Below the pieces are notes generated by a model. That model ran no database searches. It was not told the DNA's origin and saw only the letters and a program-made list of their open reading frames with translations. The position numbers and the translations under genes were made by a program. Of a stretch of DNA of 64,000 nt, positions 40,768 to 54,908 are shown one piece after another. The stretch lies in NCBI GenBank assembly GCA_963556195.1, contig CAUVYP010000244.1:3224001-3288000 (forward strand). Direction: 5' to 3'. This DNA is from Sepiola atlantica (taxonomy: Eukaryota > Mollusca > Cephalopoda > Sepiida > Sepiolidae). How positions within the stretch are numbered: position 1 is the first letter of the stretch; each line of letters starts with the position of its first letter.

Positions 40768-43558
40768 TTTAGCGCGTTTCAAAGTTGATATCGCTTTTGT
40801 TTATAACTTCCACATTTATTCGAATTGTGCAACGAAACTTTGCAGACAGTCGCGGAGACACATGTTCTACTGAAGTACCAAGTTTCAGAAGTGCAGCTCT
40901 TGTACTGCCGGAGATATGTCGATACAAACTGAATACGCAAAACATCAACAAAATTTAGCGCGTTTAAAAGTTGATATCGCTTTTGTTTATAACTTCCACA
41001 TTTATTCGAATTGTGCAACGAAACTTTGCAGATAGTCTCGAATAGGCCTTTTCTACTGAAGTCCAAAGTTTCAGAAGTGCAGATCTTGTACTGCCGGATA
41101 TATGTCGATACAAACTGAATACGAAAAACATCAACAAAATTTAGCGCGTTTTAAAGTTGATATCGCTTTTGTTTATAACTTCCACATTTATTCGAATTGT
41201 GCAACGAAACTTTGCAGACAGTCTCGAATAGGCCTCCTCTACTGAAGTACCAAGTTTCAGAAGTGCAGCTCTTGTACTGCCGGAGATATGTCGATACAAA
41301 CTGAATACGCAAATCATCAACAAAATTTAGCGCGCTTTAATGTTGATATCGTTTTGGTTTATAACTTCCACATTTATTCGAATTGTGCAACGAAACTTTG
41401 CAGACAGTCGCGGAGACACATGTACTACTGAAGTACCAAGTTTCAGAAGTGCAGCTCTTGTACTGCCGGAGATATGTCGATACAAACTTCATACGCAAAA
41501 CATCAACAAAATTTAGCGCGTTTTAAAGTTGATATCGCTTTTGTTTATAACTTCCACATTTATTCGAATTGTGCAACGAAACTTTGCAGACAGTCTCGAA
41601 TAGGCCTCCTCTACTGAAGTACCAAGTTTCAGAAGTGCAGCTCTTGTACTGCCGGAGATATGTCGATACAAACTGAATACGCAAAACATCAACAAAATTT
41701 AGCGCGTTTTAAAGTTGATATCGCTTTTGTTTATAACTTCCACATTTATTCGAATTGTGCAACGAAACTTTGCAGACAGTCGCGAAGACACATTTTCTAC
41801 TGAAGTACCAAGGTTCAGAAGTGCAGCTGTTGTACTGCCGGAGATATGTCGATACAAACTGAATACGCAAAACATCAACAAAATTTCGCGCCTTTTAAAG
41901 TTGATATCGCTTTTGTTTATAACTTCCACATTTATTCGAATTGTGCAACGAAACGTTGCAGACAGTCTCGAATAGGCCTTTTGCAACTGAAGCACCAAGT
42001 TTCAGAAGTGCAGCTCTTGTACTGCCGGAGATATGTCGATACAAACTGAATACGCAAAACATCAACAAAATTTAGCGCGTTTTAAAGTTGATATCGCTTT
42101 TGTTTATAACTTCCACATTTATTCGAATTGTGCAACGAAACTTTGCAGACAGTCGCGGAGACACCTGTTCTACTGAAGTACCAAGTTTCAGAAGTGCAGC
42201 TCTTGTACTGCCGGAGATATGTCGATACAAACTGAATACGCAAAACATCAACAAAATTTAGCGCGTTTTAAAGTTGATATCGCTTTTGTTTATAACTTCC
42301 ACATTTATTCGAATTGTGCAACGAAACTTTGCAGACAGTCGCGAAGACACATTTTCTACTGAAGTACCAAGGTTCAGAAGTGCAGCTCTTGTACTGCCGG
42401 AGATATGTCGATACAAACTGAATACGCAAAACATCAACAAAATTTCGCGCCTTTTAAAGTTGATATCGCTTTTGTTTATAACTTCCACATTTATTCGAAT
42501 TGTGCAACGAAACTTTGCAGACAGTCTCTAATAGGCCTTTTCTACTGGAGTACAAAGTTTCAGAAGTGCAGCTCTTGTACTGCCGGAGATATGTCGATAC
42601 AAACTGAATACGCAAAACATCAACAAAATTTAGCGCGTTTTAAAGTTGATATCGCTTTTGTTTATAACTTCCACATTTATTCGAATTGTGCAACGAAACT
42701 TTGCAGACAGTCGCGGAGACACATGTTCTACTGAAGTACCAAGTTTCAGAAGTGCAGCTCTTGTACTGCCGGAGATATGTCGATACAAACTGAATACGCA
42801 AAACATCAACAAAATTTAGCGCGTTTTAAAGTTGATATCGCTTTTGTTTATAACTTCCACATTTATTCGAATTGTGCAACGAAACTTTGCAGACATTCTC
42901 GAATAGGCCTCCTCTACTGAAGTACCACGTTTCAGAAGTGCAGCTCTTGTACTGCCGGAGATATGTCGATACAAACTGAATACGCAAAACATCAACAAAA
43001 TTTCGCGCGTTTTAAAGTTGATATCGCTTTTGTTTATAACTTCCACATTTATTCGAATTGTGCAACGAAACTTTGCAGACAGTCGCGGACACACATGTTC
43101 TACTGAAGTACCAAGTTTCAGAAGTGCAGCTTTTGTACTGTCGGAGATATGTCGATACAAACTGAATACGCAAAACATCAACAAAATTTAGCGCGTTTTA
43201 AAGTTGATATCGCTTTTGTTTATAACTTCCACATTTATTCGAATTGTGCAACGAAACTTTGCAGACAGTCTCAGATAGGCCTTTTCTACTGAAGTACAAA
43301 GTTTCAGACGTGCAGCTCTTGTACTGCCGGAGATATGTCGATACAAACTGAATACGCAAAACATCAACAAAATTTAGCGCGTTTTAAAGTTGATATCGCT
43401 TTTGTTTATAACTTCCACATTTATTCGAATTGTGCAACGAAACTTTGCAGACAGTCGCGGAGACACATGTTCTACTGAAGTACCAAGTTTCAGCAGTGCA
43501 GCTCTTGTACTGCCGGAGATATGTCGATACAAACTGAATACGCAAAACATCAACAAAA
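40768..43558. repeat. 28-monomer partial period, copy 2, first half
   Basis: Begins as the preceding copy does: B1, cgtttaaaag A4, A1, cgctttaatg B1, A1, B3 gctgttg, tttcgcgcc. It then runs B1, B3 and a hybrid monomer at 42443 that starts tttcgcgcc but carries the tctctaatagg box of the unit at 40582. It ends with the matching cagacgtg and cagcagtg pair. Confidence 0.7.
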
Positions 43559-45418
43559 TTTAGCGCGTTTTAAAGTTGATATCGCTTTTGTTTATAACTT
43601 CCACATTTATTCGAATTGTGCAACGAAACTTTGCAGACAGTCGCGGAGACACATTTTCTACTGAAGTACCAAGTTTCAGAAGTGCAGCTCTTGTACTGCC
43701 GGAGATATGTCGGTACAAACTGAATACGCAAAACATCAACAAAATTTAGCGCGTTTTAAAGTTGATATCGCTTTTGTTTATAACTTCAACATTTATTCGA
43801 ATTGTGCAACGAAACTTTGCAGACAGTCGCGGAGACACATGTTCTACTGAAGTACCAAGTTTCAGAAGTGCAGCTCTTGTACTGCCGCAGATATGTCGAT
43901 ACAAACTGAATACGCAAAACATCAACAAAATTTAGCGCGTTTTAAAGTTGATATCGCTTTTGTTTATAACTTCCACATTTATTCGAATTGTGCAACGAAA
44001 CTTTGCAGACAGTCTCGAATAAGCCTTTTCTACTGAAGTACCAAGTTTCAGAAGTGCAGCTCTGGTACTGCCGGAGATATGTCGATACAAACTGAATACG
44101 CAAAACATCAACAAAATTTAGCGCGTTTTAAAGTTGATATCGCTTTTGTTTATAACTTCCACATTTATTCGAATTGTCCAACGAAACTTTGCAGACAGTC
44201 GCGGAGACACATGTTCTACTGAAGTACCAAGTTTCAGAAGTGCAGCTCTTGTACTGCCGCAGATATGTCGATACAAACTGAATACGCAAAACATCAACAA
44301 AATTTAGCGCGTTTTAAAGTTGATATCGCTTTTGTTTATAACTTCCACATTTATTCGAATTGTGCAACGAAACTTTGCAGACAGTCTCGAATAGGCCTTT
44401 TCTACTGAAGTACCAAGTTTCAGAAGTGCAGCTCTTGTACTGCCGGAGATATGTCGATACAAACTGAATACGCAAAACATCAACAAAATTTAGCGCGTTT
44501 TAAAGTTGATATCGCTTTTGATTATAACTTCCACATTTATTCGAATTGTGCAACGAAACTTTGCAGACAGTCTCGAATAGGCCTTTTCTACTGGAGTACC
44601 AAGTTTCAGAAGTGCAGCTCGTGTACTGCCGGATATATGTCGATACAAACTGAATACGCAAAACATCAACAAAATTTAGCGCGTTTTAAAGTTGATATCG
44701 CTTTTGTTTATAACTTCCACATTTATTCGAATTGTGCAACGAAACTTTGCAGACAGTCTCAAACAGGCCTTTTCTACTGAAGTACCAAGTTTCAGAAGTG
44801 CAGCTCTTGTACTGCCGGAGATATGTCGATACAAACTGAATACGCAAAACATCAACAAAATTTAGCGCGTTTTAAAGTTGATATCGCTTTTGTTTATAAC
44901 TTCCACATTTATTCGAATTGTCCAACGAAACTTTGCAGACAGTCGCGGAGACACATGTTCTACTGAAATACCAAGTTTCAGAAGTGCATCTCTTGTACTG
45001 CCGGAGATATGTCGATACAAACTGAATACGCAAAACATCAACAAAATTTAGCGCGTTTTAAAGTTGATATCGCTTTTGTTTATAACTTCAACATTTATTC
45101 GAATTGTGCAACGAAACTTTGCAGACAGTCGCGGAGACACATGTTCTACTGAAGTACCAAGTTTCAAAAGTGCAGCTCTTGTACTGGCGCAGATATGTCG
45201 ATACAAACTGAATACGCAAAACATCAACAAAATTTAGCGCGTTTTAAAGTTGATATCGCTTTTGTTTATAACTTCCACATTTATTCGAATTGTGCAACAA
45301 AACTTTGCAGACAGTATCGAATAGGCCTTTGCTTCTGAAGTACCAAGTTTCAGAAGTGCAGCTCTTGTACTGCCGGAGATATGTCGATACAAACTGAATA
45401 CGCAAAACATCAACAAAA
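43559..45418. repeat. Lead-in to the right-hand sequence domain
   Basis: Ten monomers in which new markers first appear together: ccgcagatatg, aacttcaacattt, gtccaacgaa, gattataac and agtatcgaatagg with gcttctg. Five of the last seven monomer types recur in order from 48397. Confidence 0.8.
44170..44186 (-). promoter_or_regulatory. CENP-B-box-like half site, improved variant
   Basis: In this monomer a gtgcaac to gtccaac change makes the minus strand read TTTCGTTGGACAATTCG, which matches CENP-B box positions 1-10 and 12 (11 of 17). The same variant is seen at 44914-44930, 48822-48838, 52730-52746, 57009-57025 and 60171-60187. All of these lie in the right third of the window. The 3' CGGG remains absent, so binding by CENP-B itself would not be predicted. 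Confidence 0.3.
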
Positions 45419-48400
45419 TTTAGCGCGTTTTAAAGTTGATATCGCTTTTGTTTATAACTTCCACATTTATTCGAATTGTGCAACGAAACTTTGCAGACAG
45501 TCTCGAATAGGCCTTTTCTACTGGAGTACCAAGTTTCAGAAGTGCAGCTCTTGTACTGCCGGAGATATGTCGATACAAACTGAATACGCAAAACATCAAC
45601 AAAATTTAGCGCGTTTTACAGTTGATATCGCTTTTGTTTATAACTTCCACATTTATTCGAATTGTGCAACGAAACTTTGCAGACAGTCTCGAATAGGCCT
45701 TTTCTACTGAAGTACCAAGTTTCAGAAGTGCAGCTCTTGTACTGCCGGAGATATGTCGATACAAACTAAATACGCAAAACATCAACAAAATTTAGCGCGT
45801 TTTAAAGTTGATATCGCTTTTGTTTATAACTTCCACATTTATTACAATTGTCCAACGGAACTTTGCAGACAGTCGCGGAGAAACATTTTCTACTGAAGTA
45901 CCAAGTTTCAGAAGTGCAACTCTTGCACTGCCGGAGATATGTCGATACAAACTGAATACGCAAAACATCAACAAAATTTAGCGCGTTTTAAAGTTGATAT
46001 CGCTTTTGTTTATAACTTCCACATTTATTCGAATTGTGCAACGAAACTTTGCAGACAGTCGCGGAGACACATTTTCTACTGAAGTACCAAGTTTCAGAAG
46101 TGCAGCTCTTGTACTGCCGGAGATATGTCGATACAAACTGAATACGCAAAACATCAACAAAATTTAGCGCGTTTTAAAGTTGATATCGCTTTTGTTTATA
46201 ACTTCCACATTTATTCGAATTGTGCAACGAAACTTTACAGACAGTCTCGAATAGGCCTTTTCTACTGAAGTACCAAGTTTCAGAAGTGCAGCTCTTGTAC
46301 TGCCGGAGATATGTCGATACAAACTGAATACGCAAAACATCAACAAAATTTAGCGCGTTTTAAAGTTGATATCGCTTTTGATTATAACTTCCACATTTAT
46401 TCGAATTGTGCAACGAAACTTTGCAGACAGTCTCGAATAGGCCTTTTCTACTGAAGTACCAAGTTTCAGAAGTGCAGCTCTTGTACTGCCGGATATATGT
46501 CGATACAAACTGAATACGCAAAACATCAACAAAATTTAGCGCGTTTTAAAGTTGATATCGCTTTTGTTTATAACTTCAACATTTATTCGAATTGTGCAAC
46601 GAAACTTTGCAGACAGTCGCGGAGACAAATTTTCTACTGAAGTACCAAGTTTCAGAAGTGCAGCTCTTGTACTGCCGCAGATATGTCGATACAAACTGAA
46701 TACGCAAAACATCAACAAAATTTAGCGCGTTTTAAAGTTGATATCGCTTTTGTTTATAACTTCAACATTTATTCGAATTGTGCAACGAAACTTTGCAGAC
46801 AGTCGCGGAGACACATTTTCTACTGAAGTACCAAGTTTCAGAAGTGCAGCTCTTGTACTGCCGCAGATATGTCGATACAAACTGAATACGCAAAACATCA
46901 ACAAAATTTAGCGCGTTTTAAAGTTGATATCGCTTTTGTTTATAACTTCCACATTTATTCGAATTGTGCAACGAAACTTTGCAGACAGTCTCTAATAGGC
47001 CTTTACTACTGAAGTACCAAGTTTCAGAAGTGCAGCTCTTGTACTGCCGGAGATATGTCGATACAAACTGAATACGCAAAACATCAACAAAATTTAGCGC
47101 GTTTTAAAGTTGATATCGCTTTTGTTTATAACTTCAACATTTATTCGAATTGTGCAACGAAACTTTGCAGACAGTCGCGGAGACACATGTTCTACTGAAC
47201 TACCAAGTTTCAGAAGTGCAGCTATTGTACTGCCGCAGATATGTCGATACAAACTGAATACGCAAAACATCAACAAAATTTAGCGCGTTTTAAAGTTGAT
47301 ATCGCTTTTGTTTATAACTTCCACATTTATTCGAATTGTGCAACGAAACTTTGCAGACAGTATCGAATAGGCCTTTGCTTCTGAAGTACCAAGTTTCAGA
47401 AGTGCAGCTCTTGTACTGCCGGAGATATGTCGATACAAACTGAATACGCAAAACATCAACAAAATTTAGCGCGTTTTAAAGTTGATATCGCTTTTGTTTA
47501 TAACTTCCACATTTATTCGAATTGTGCAACGAAACTTTGCAGACAGTCTCGAATAGGCCTTTTCTACTGGAGTACCAAGTTTCAGAAGTGCAGCTCTTGT
47601 ACTGCCGGAGATATGTCGATACAAACTGAATACGCAAAACATCAACAAAATTTAGCGCGTTTTACAGTTGATATCGCTTTTGTTTATAACTTCCACATTT
47701 ATTCGAATTGTGCAACGAAACTTTGCAGACAGTCTCGAATAGGCCTTTTACTACTGAAGTACCAAGTTTCAGAAGTGCAGCTCTTGTACTGCCGGAGATA
47801 TGTCGATACAAACTAAATACGACAAAACATCAACAAAATTTAGCGCGTTTTAAAGTTGATATCGCTTTTGTTTATAACTTCCACATTTATTACAATTGTC
47901 CAACGGAACTTTGCAGACAGTCGCGAGGACACATTTTCTACTGAAGTACCAAGTTTCAGAAGTGCAACTCTTGCACTGCCGGAGATATGTCGATACAAAC
48001 TGAATACGCAAAACATCAACAAAATTTAGCGCGTTTTAAAGTTGATATCGCTTTTGTTTATAACTTCCACATTTATTCGAATTGTGCAACGAAACTTTGC
48101 AGACAGTCGCGGAGACACATTTTCTACTGAAGTACCAAGTTTCAGAAGTGCAGCTCTTGTACTGCCGCAGATATGTCGATACAAACTGAATACGCAAAAC
48201 ATCAACAAAATTTAGCGCGTTTTAAAGTTGATATCGCTTTTGTTTATAACTTCCACATTTATTCGAATTGTGCAACGAAACTTTGCAGACAGTCTCGAAT
48301 AGGCCTTTTCTACTGAAGTACCAAGTTTCAGAAGTGCAGCTCTTGTACTGCCGGAGATATGTCGATACAAACTAAATACGCAAAACATCAACAAAATTTA

Positions 48401-49512
48401 GCGCGTTTTAAAGTTGATATCGCTTTTGATTATAACTTCCACATTTATTCGAATTGTGCAACGAAACTTTGCAGACAGTCTCGAATAGGCCTTTTCTACT
48501 GGAGTACCAAGTTTCAGAAGTGCAGCTCTTGTACTGCCGGATATATGTCGATACAAACTGAATACGCAAAACATCAACAAAATTTAGCGCGTTTTAAAGT
48601 TGATATCGCTTTTGTTTATAACTTCCACATTTATTCGAATTGTGCAACGAAACTTTGCAGACAGTCTCAAATAGGCCTTTTCTACTGAGGTACCAAGTTT
48701 CAGAAGTGCAGCTCTTGTACTGCCGGAGATATGTCGATACAAACTGAATACGCAAAACATCAACAAAATTTAGCGCGTTTTAAAGTTGATATCGCTTTTG
48801 TTTATAACTTCCACATTTATTCGAATTGTCCAACGAAACTTTGCAGACAGTCGCGGAGACACATGTTCTACTGAAGTACCAAGTTTCATAAGTGCAGCTC
48901 TTGTACTGCCGGAGATATGTCGATACAAACTGAATACGCAAAACATCAACAAAATTTAGCGCGTTTTAAAGTTGATATCGCTTTTGTTTATAACTTCAAC
49001 ATTTATTCGAATTGTGCAACGAAACTTTGCAGACAGTCGCGGAGACACATGTTCTACTGAAGTACCAAGTTTCAGAAGTGCAGCTCTTGTACTGCCGCAG
49101 ATATGTCGATACAAACTGAATACGCAAAACATCAACAAAATTTAGCGCGTTTTAAAGTTGATATCGCTTTTGTTTATAACTTCCACATTTATTCGAATTG
49201 TGCAACGAAACTTTGCAGACAGTCTCGAATAGGCCTCCTCTACTGAAGTACCAAGTTTCAGAAGTGCAGCTCTTGTACTGCCGGAGATATGTCGATACAA
49301 ACTGAATACGCAAAACATCAACAAAATTTAGCGCGTTTTAAAGTTGATATCGCTTTTGTTTATAACTTCAACATTTATTCGAATTGTGCAACGAAACTTT
49401 GCAGACAGTCGCGGAGACACATGTTCTACTGAAGTACCAAGTTTCAGAAGTGCAGCTCTTGTACTGCCGGAGATATGGCGATACAAACTGAATACGCAAA
49501 ACATCAACAAAA
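45419..49512. repeat. 22-monomer HOR copy 1, 4094 bp
   Basis: Markers in order include the ggagtacc A4 unit, the tttacagttg unit with ctaaatacg, the attacaattgtccaacgg B unit, the tttacagacag unit, the gattataac unit, the gagacaaatt unit, tctctaatagg, ctgaactacc with gctattg, agtatcgaatagg, a 188-bp monomer (47651-47838), gcgaggacac, ctgaggtacc, ttcataag and atatggcgat. All recur in copy 2. Confidence 0.93.
47651..47838. repeat. 188-bp monomer with two insertions
   Basis: One extra base is in the variable box (ccttttactactg) and one near the unit's end (tacgacaaaac). Only its copy at 51559-51746 shares both, so it is a clear tag for the 22/21-monomer unit. Confidence 0.9.
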
Positions 49513-52500
49513 TTTAGCGCGTTTTAAAGTTGATATCGCTTTTGTTTATAACTTCCACATTTATTCGAATTGTGCAACGAAACTTTGCAGACAGTCTCGA
49601 ATAGGCCTTTTCTACTGGAGTACCAAGTTTCAGAAGTGCAGCTCTTGTACTGCCGGAGATATGTCGATACAAACTGAATACGCAAAACATCAACAAAATT
49701 TAGCGCGTTTTACAGTTGATATCGCTTTTGTTTATAACTTCCACATTTATTCGAATTGTGCAACGAAACTTTGCAGACAGTCTCGAATAGGCCTTTTCTA
49801 CTGAAGTACCAAGTTTCAGAAGTGCAGCTCTTGTACTGCCGGAGATATGTCGATACAAACTAAATACGCAAAACATCAACAAAATTTAGCGCGTTTTAAA
49901 GTTGATATCGCTTTTGTTTATAACTTCCACATTTATTACAATTGTCCAACGGAACTTTGCAGACAGTCGCGGAGAAACATTTTCTACTGAAGTACCAAGT
50001 TTCAGAAGTGCAACTCTTGCACTGCCGGAGATATGTCGATACAAACTGAATACGCAAAACATCAACAAAATTTAGCGCGTTTTAAAGTTGATATCGCTTT
50101 TGTTTATAACTTCCACATTTATTCGAATTGTGCAACGAAACTTTGCAGACAGTCGCGGAGACACATTTTCTACTGAAGTACCAAGTTTCAGAAGTGCAGC
50201 TCTTGTACTGCCGCAGATATGTCGATACAAACTGAATACGCAAAACATCAACAAAATTTAGCGCGTTTTAAAGTTGATATCGCTTTTGTTTATAACTTCC
50301 ACATTTATTCGAATTGTGCAACGAAACTTTACAGACAGTCTCGAATAGGCCTTTTCTACTGAAGTACCAAGTTTCAGAAGTGCAGCTCTTGTACTGCCGG
50401 AGATATGTCGATACAAACTGAATACGCAAAACATCAACAAAATTTAGCGCGTTTTAAAGTTGATATCGCTTTTGATTATAACTTCCACATTTATTCGAAT
50501 TGTGCAACGAAACTTTGCAGACAGTCGCGGAGACAAATTTTCTACTGAAGTACCAAGTTTCAGAAGTGCAGCTCTTGTACTGCCGCAGATATGTCGATAC
50601 AAACTGAATACGCAAAACATCAACAAAATTTAGCGCGTTTTAAAGTTGATATCGCTTTTGTTTATAACTTCAACATTTATTCGAATTGTGCAACGAAACT
50701 TTGCAGACAGTCGCGGAGACACATTTTCTACTGAAGTACCAAGTTTCAGAAGTGCAGCTCTTGTACTGCCGCAGATATGTCGATACAAACTGAATACGCA
50801 AAACATCAACAAAATTTAGCGCGTTTTAAAGTTGATATCGCTTTTGTTTATAACTTCCACATTTATTCGAATTGTGCAACGAAACTTTGCAGACAGTCTC
50901 TAATAGGCCTTTACTACTGAAGTACCAAGTTTCAGAAGTGCAGCTCTTGTACTGCCGGAGATATGTCGATACAAACTGAATACGCAAAACATCAACAAAA
51001 TTTAGCGCGTTTTAAAGTTGATATCGCTTTTGTTTATAACTTCAACATTTATTCGAATTGTGCAACGAAACTTTGCAGACAGTCGCGGAGACACATGTTC
51101 TACTGAACTACCAAGTTTCAGAAGTGCAGCTATTGTACTGCCGCAGATATGTCGATACAAACTGAATACGCAAAACATCAACAAAATTTAGCGCGTTTTA
51201 AAGTTGATATCGCTTTTGTTTATAACTTCCACATTTATTCGAATTGTGCAACGAAACTTTGCAGACAGTATCGAATAGGCCTTTGCTTCTGAAGTACCAA
51301 GTTTCAGAAGTGCAGCTCTTGTACTGCCGGAGATATGTCGATACAAACTGAATACGCAAAACATCAACAAAATTTAGCGCGTTTTAAAGTTGATATCGCT
51401 TTTGTTTATAACTTCCACATTTATTCGAATTGTGCAACGAAACTTTGCAGACAGTCTCGAATAGGCCTTTTCTACTGGAGTACCAAGTTTCAGAAGTGCA
51501 GCTCTTGTACTGCCGGAGATATGTCGATACAAACTGAATACGCAAAACATCAACAAAATTTAGCGCGTTTTACAGTTGATATCGCTTTTGTTTATAACTT
51601 CCACATTTATTCGAATTGTGCAACGAAACTTTGCAGACAGTCTCGAATAGGCTTTTTACTACTGAAGTACCAAGTTTCAGAAGTGCAGCTCTTGTACTGC
51701 CGGAGATATGTCGATACAAACTAAATACGACAAAACATCAACAAAATTTAGCGCGTTTTAAAGTTGATATCGCTTTTGTTTATAACTTCCACATTTATTA
51801 CAATTGTCCAACGGAACTTTGCAGACAGTCGCGAGGACACATTTTCTACTGAAGTACCAAGTTTCAGAAGTGCAACTCTTGCACTGCCGGAGATATGTCG
51901 ATACAAACTGAATACGCAAAACATCAACAAAATTTAGCGCGTTTTAAAGTTGATATCGCTTTTGTTTATAACTTCCACATTTATTCGAATTGTGCAACGA
52001 AACTTTGCAGACAGTCGCGGAGACACATTTTCTACTGAAGTACCAAGTTTCAGAAGTGCAGCTCTTGTACTGCCGCAGATATGTCGATACAAACTGAATA
52101 CGCAAAACATCAACAAAATTTAGCGCGTTTTAAAGTTGATATCGCTTTTGTTTATAACTTCCACATTTATTCGAATTGTGCAACGAAACTTTGCAGACAG
52201 TCTCGAATAGGCCTTTTCTACTGAAGTACCAAGTTTCAGAAGTGCAGCTCTTGTACTGCCGGAGATATGTCGATACAAACTAAATACGCAAAACATCAAC
52301 AAAATTTAGCGCGTTTTAAAGTTGATATCGCTTTTGATTATAACTTCCACATTTATTCGAATTGTGCAACGAAACTTTGCAGACAGTCTCGAATAGGCCT
52401 TTTCTACTGGAGTACCAAGTTTCAGAAGTGCAGCTCTTGTACTGCCGGATATATGTCGATACAAACTGAATACGCAAAACATCAACAAAATTTAGCGCGT

Positions 52501-53420
52501 TTTAAAGTTGATATCGCTTTTGTTTATAACTTCCACATTTATTCGAATTGTGCAACGAAACTTTGCAGACAGTCTCAAATAGGCCTTTTCTACTGAGGTA
52601 CCAAGTTTCAGAAGTGCAGCTCTTGTACTGCCGGAGATATGTCGATACAAACTGAATACGCAAAACATCAACAAAATTTAGCGCGTTTTAAAGTTGATAT
52701 CGCTTTTGTTTATAACTTCCACATTTATTCGAATTGTCCAACGAAACTTTGCAGACAGTCGCGGAGACACATGTTCTACTGAAGTACCAAGTTTCATAAG
52801 TGCAGCTCTTGTACTGCCGGAGATATGTCGATACAAACTGAATACGCAAAACATCAACAAAATTTAGCGCGTTTTAAAGTTGATATCGCTTTTGTTTATA
52901 ACTTCAACATTTATTCGAATTGTGCAACGAAACTTTGCAGACAGTCGCGGAGACACATGTTCTACTGAAGTACCAAGTTTCAGAAGTGCAGCTCTTGTAC
53001 TGCCGCAGATATGTCGATACAAACTGAATACGCAAAACATCAACAAAATTTAGCGCGTTTTAAAGTTGATATCGCTTTTGTTTATAACTTCCACATTTAT
53101 TCGAATTGTGCAACGAAACTTTGCAGACAGTCTCGAATAGGCCTCCTCTACTGAAGTACCAAGTTTCAGAAGTGCAGCTCTTGTACTGCCGGAGATATGT
53201 CGATACAAACTGAATACGCAAAACATCAACAAAATTTAGCGCGTTTTAAAGTTGATATCGCTTTTGTTTATAACTTCAACATTTATTCGAATTGTGCAAC
53301 GAAACTTTGCAGACAGTCGCGGAGACACATGTTCTACTGAAGTACCAAGTTTCAGAAGTGCAGCTCTTGTACTGCCGGAGATATGGCGATACAAACTGAA
53401 TACGCAAAACATCAACAAAA
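49513..53420. repeat. 21-monomer HOR copy 2, 3908 bp
   Basis: Repeats copy 1 with one monomer fewer. The unit at 50443 joins the left part of the gattataac unit (46349) to the box and right part of the gagacaaatt unit (46535), which removes exactly 186 bases. The 188-bp monomer is kept at 51559-51746, with ggctttttac in place of ggccttttac. Confidence 0.93.
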
Positions 53421-54908
53421 TTTAGCGCGTTTTAAAGTTGATATCGCTTTTGTTTATAACTTCCACATTTATTCGAATTGTGCAACGAAACTTTGCAGAC
53501 AGTCTCGAATAGGCCTTTTCTACTGGAGTACCAAGTTTCAGAAGTGCAGCTCTTGTACTGCCGGAGATATGTCGATACAAACTGAATACGCAAAACATCA
53601 ACAAAATTTAGCGCGTTTTACAGTTGATATCGCTTTTGTTTATAACTTCCACATTTATTCGAATTGTGCAACGAAACTTTGCAGACAGTCTCGAATAGGC
53701 CTTTTCTACTGAAGTACCAAGTTTCAGAAGTGCAGCTCTTGTACTGCCGGAGATATGTCGATACAAACTAAATACGCAAAACATCAACAAAATTTAGCGC
53801 GTTTTAAAGTTGATATCGCTTTTGTTTATAACTTCCACATTTATTACAATTGTCCAACGGAACTTTGCAGACAGTCGCGGAGACACATTTTCTACTGAAG
53901 TACCAAGTTTCAGAAGTGCAACTCTTGCACTGCCGGAGATATGTCGATACAAACTGAATACGCAAAACATCAACAAAATTTAGCGCGTTTTAAAGTTGAT
54001 ATCGCTTTTGTTTATAACTTCCACATTTATTCGAATTGTGCAACGAAACTTTGCAGACAGTCGCGGAGACACATTTTCTACTGAAGTACCAAGTTTCAGA
54101 AGTGCAGCTCTTGTACTGCCGCAGATATGTCGATACAAACTGAATACGCAAAACATCAACAAAATTTAGCGCGTTTTAAAGTTGATATCGCTTTTGTTTA
54201 TAACTTCCACATTTATTCGAATTGTGCAACGAAACTTTGCAGACAGTCTCGAATAGGCCTTTTCTACTGAAGTACCAAGTTTCAGAAGTGCAGCTCTTGT
54301 ACTGCCGGAGATATGTCGATACAAACTGAATACGCAAAACATCAACAAAATTTAGCGCGTTTTAAAGTTGATATCGCTTTTGATTATAACTTCCACATTT
54401 ATTCGAATTGTGCAACGAAACTTTGCAGACAGTCTCGAATAGGCCTTTTTTACTGAAGTACCAAGTTTCAGAAGTGCAGCTCTTGTACTGCCGGATATAT
54501 GTCGATACAAACTGAATACGCAAAACATCAACAAAATTTAGCGCGTTTTAAAGTTGATATCGCTTTTGTTTATAACTTCCACATTTATTCGAATTGTGCA
54601 ACGAAACTTTGCAGACAGTCTCAAATAGGCCTTTTCTACTGATGTACCAAGTTTCAGAAGTGCAGCTCTTGTACTGCCGGAGATATGTCGATACAAACTG
54701 AATACGCAAAACATCAACAAAATTTAGCGCGTTTTAAAGTTGATATCGCTTTTGTTTATAACTTCAACATTTATTCGAATTGTGCAACGAAACTTTGCAG
54801 ACAGTCGCGGAGACACATGTTCTACTGAAGTACCAAGTTTCAGAAGTGCAGCTCTTGTACTGCCGGAGATATGGCGATACAAACTGAATACGCAAAACAT
54901 CAACAAAA
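53421..54908. repeat. 8-monomer HOR unit, 1488 bp
   Basis: A shortened relative of the 21/22-monomer unit: ggagtacc A4, tttacag A4, attacaattg B, ccgcag B2, A4, gattataac A4, A3 with ctgatgtacc, and B1 with atatggcgat. The series restarts at 54909. Confidence 0.9.
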
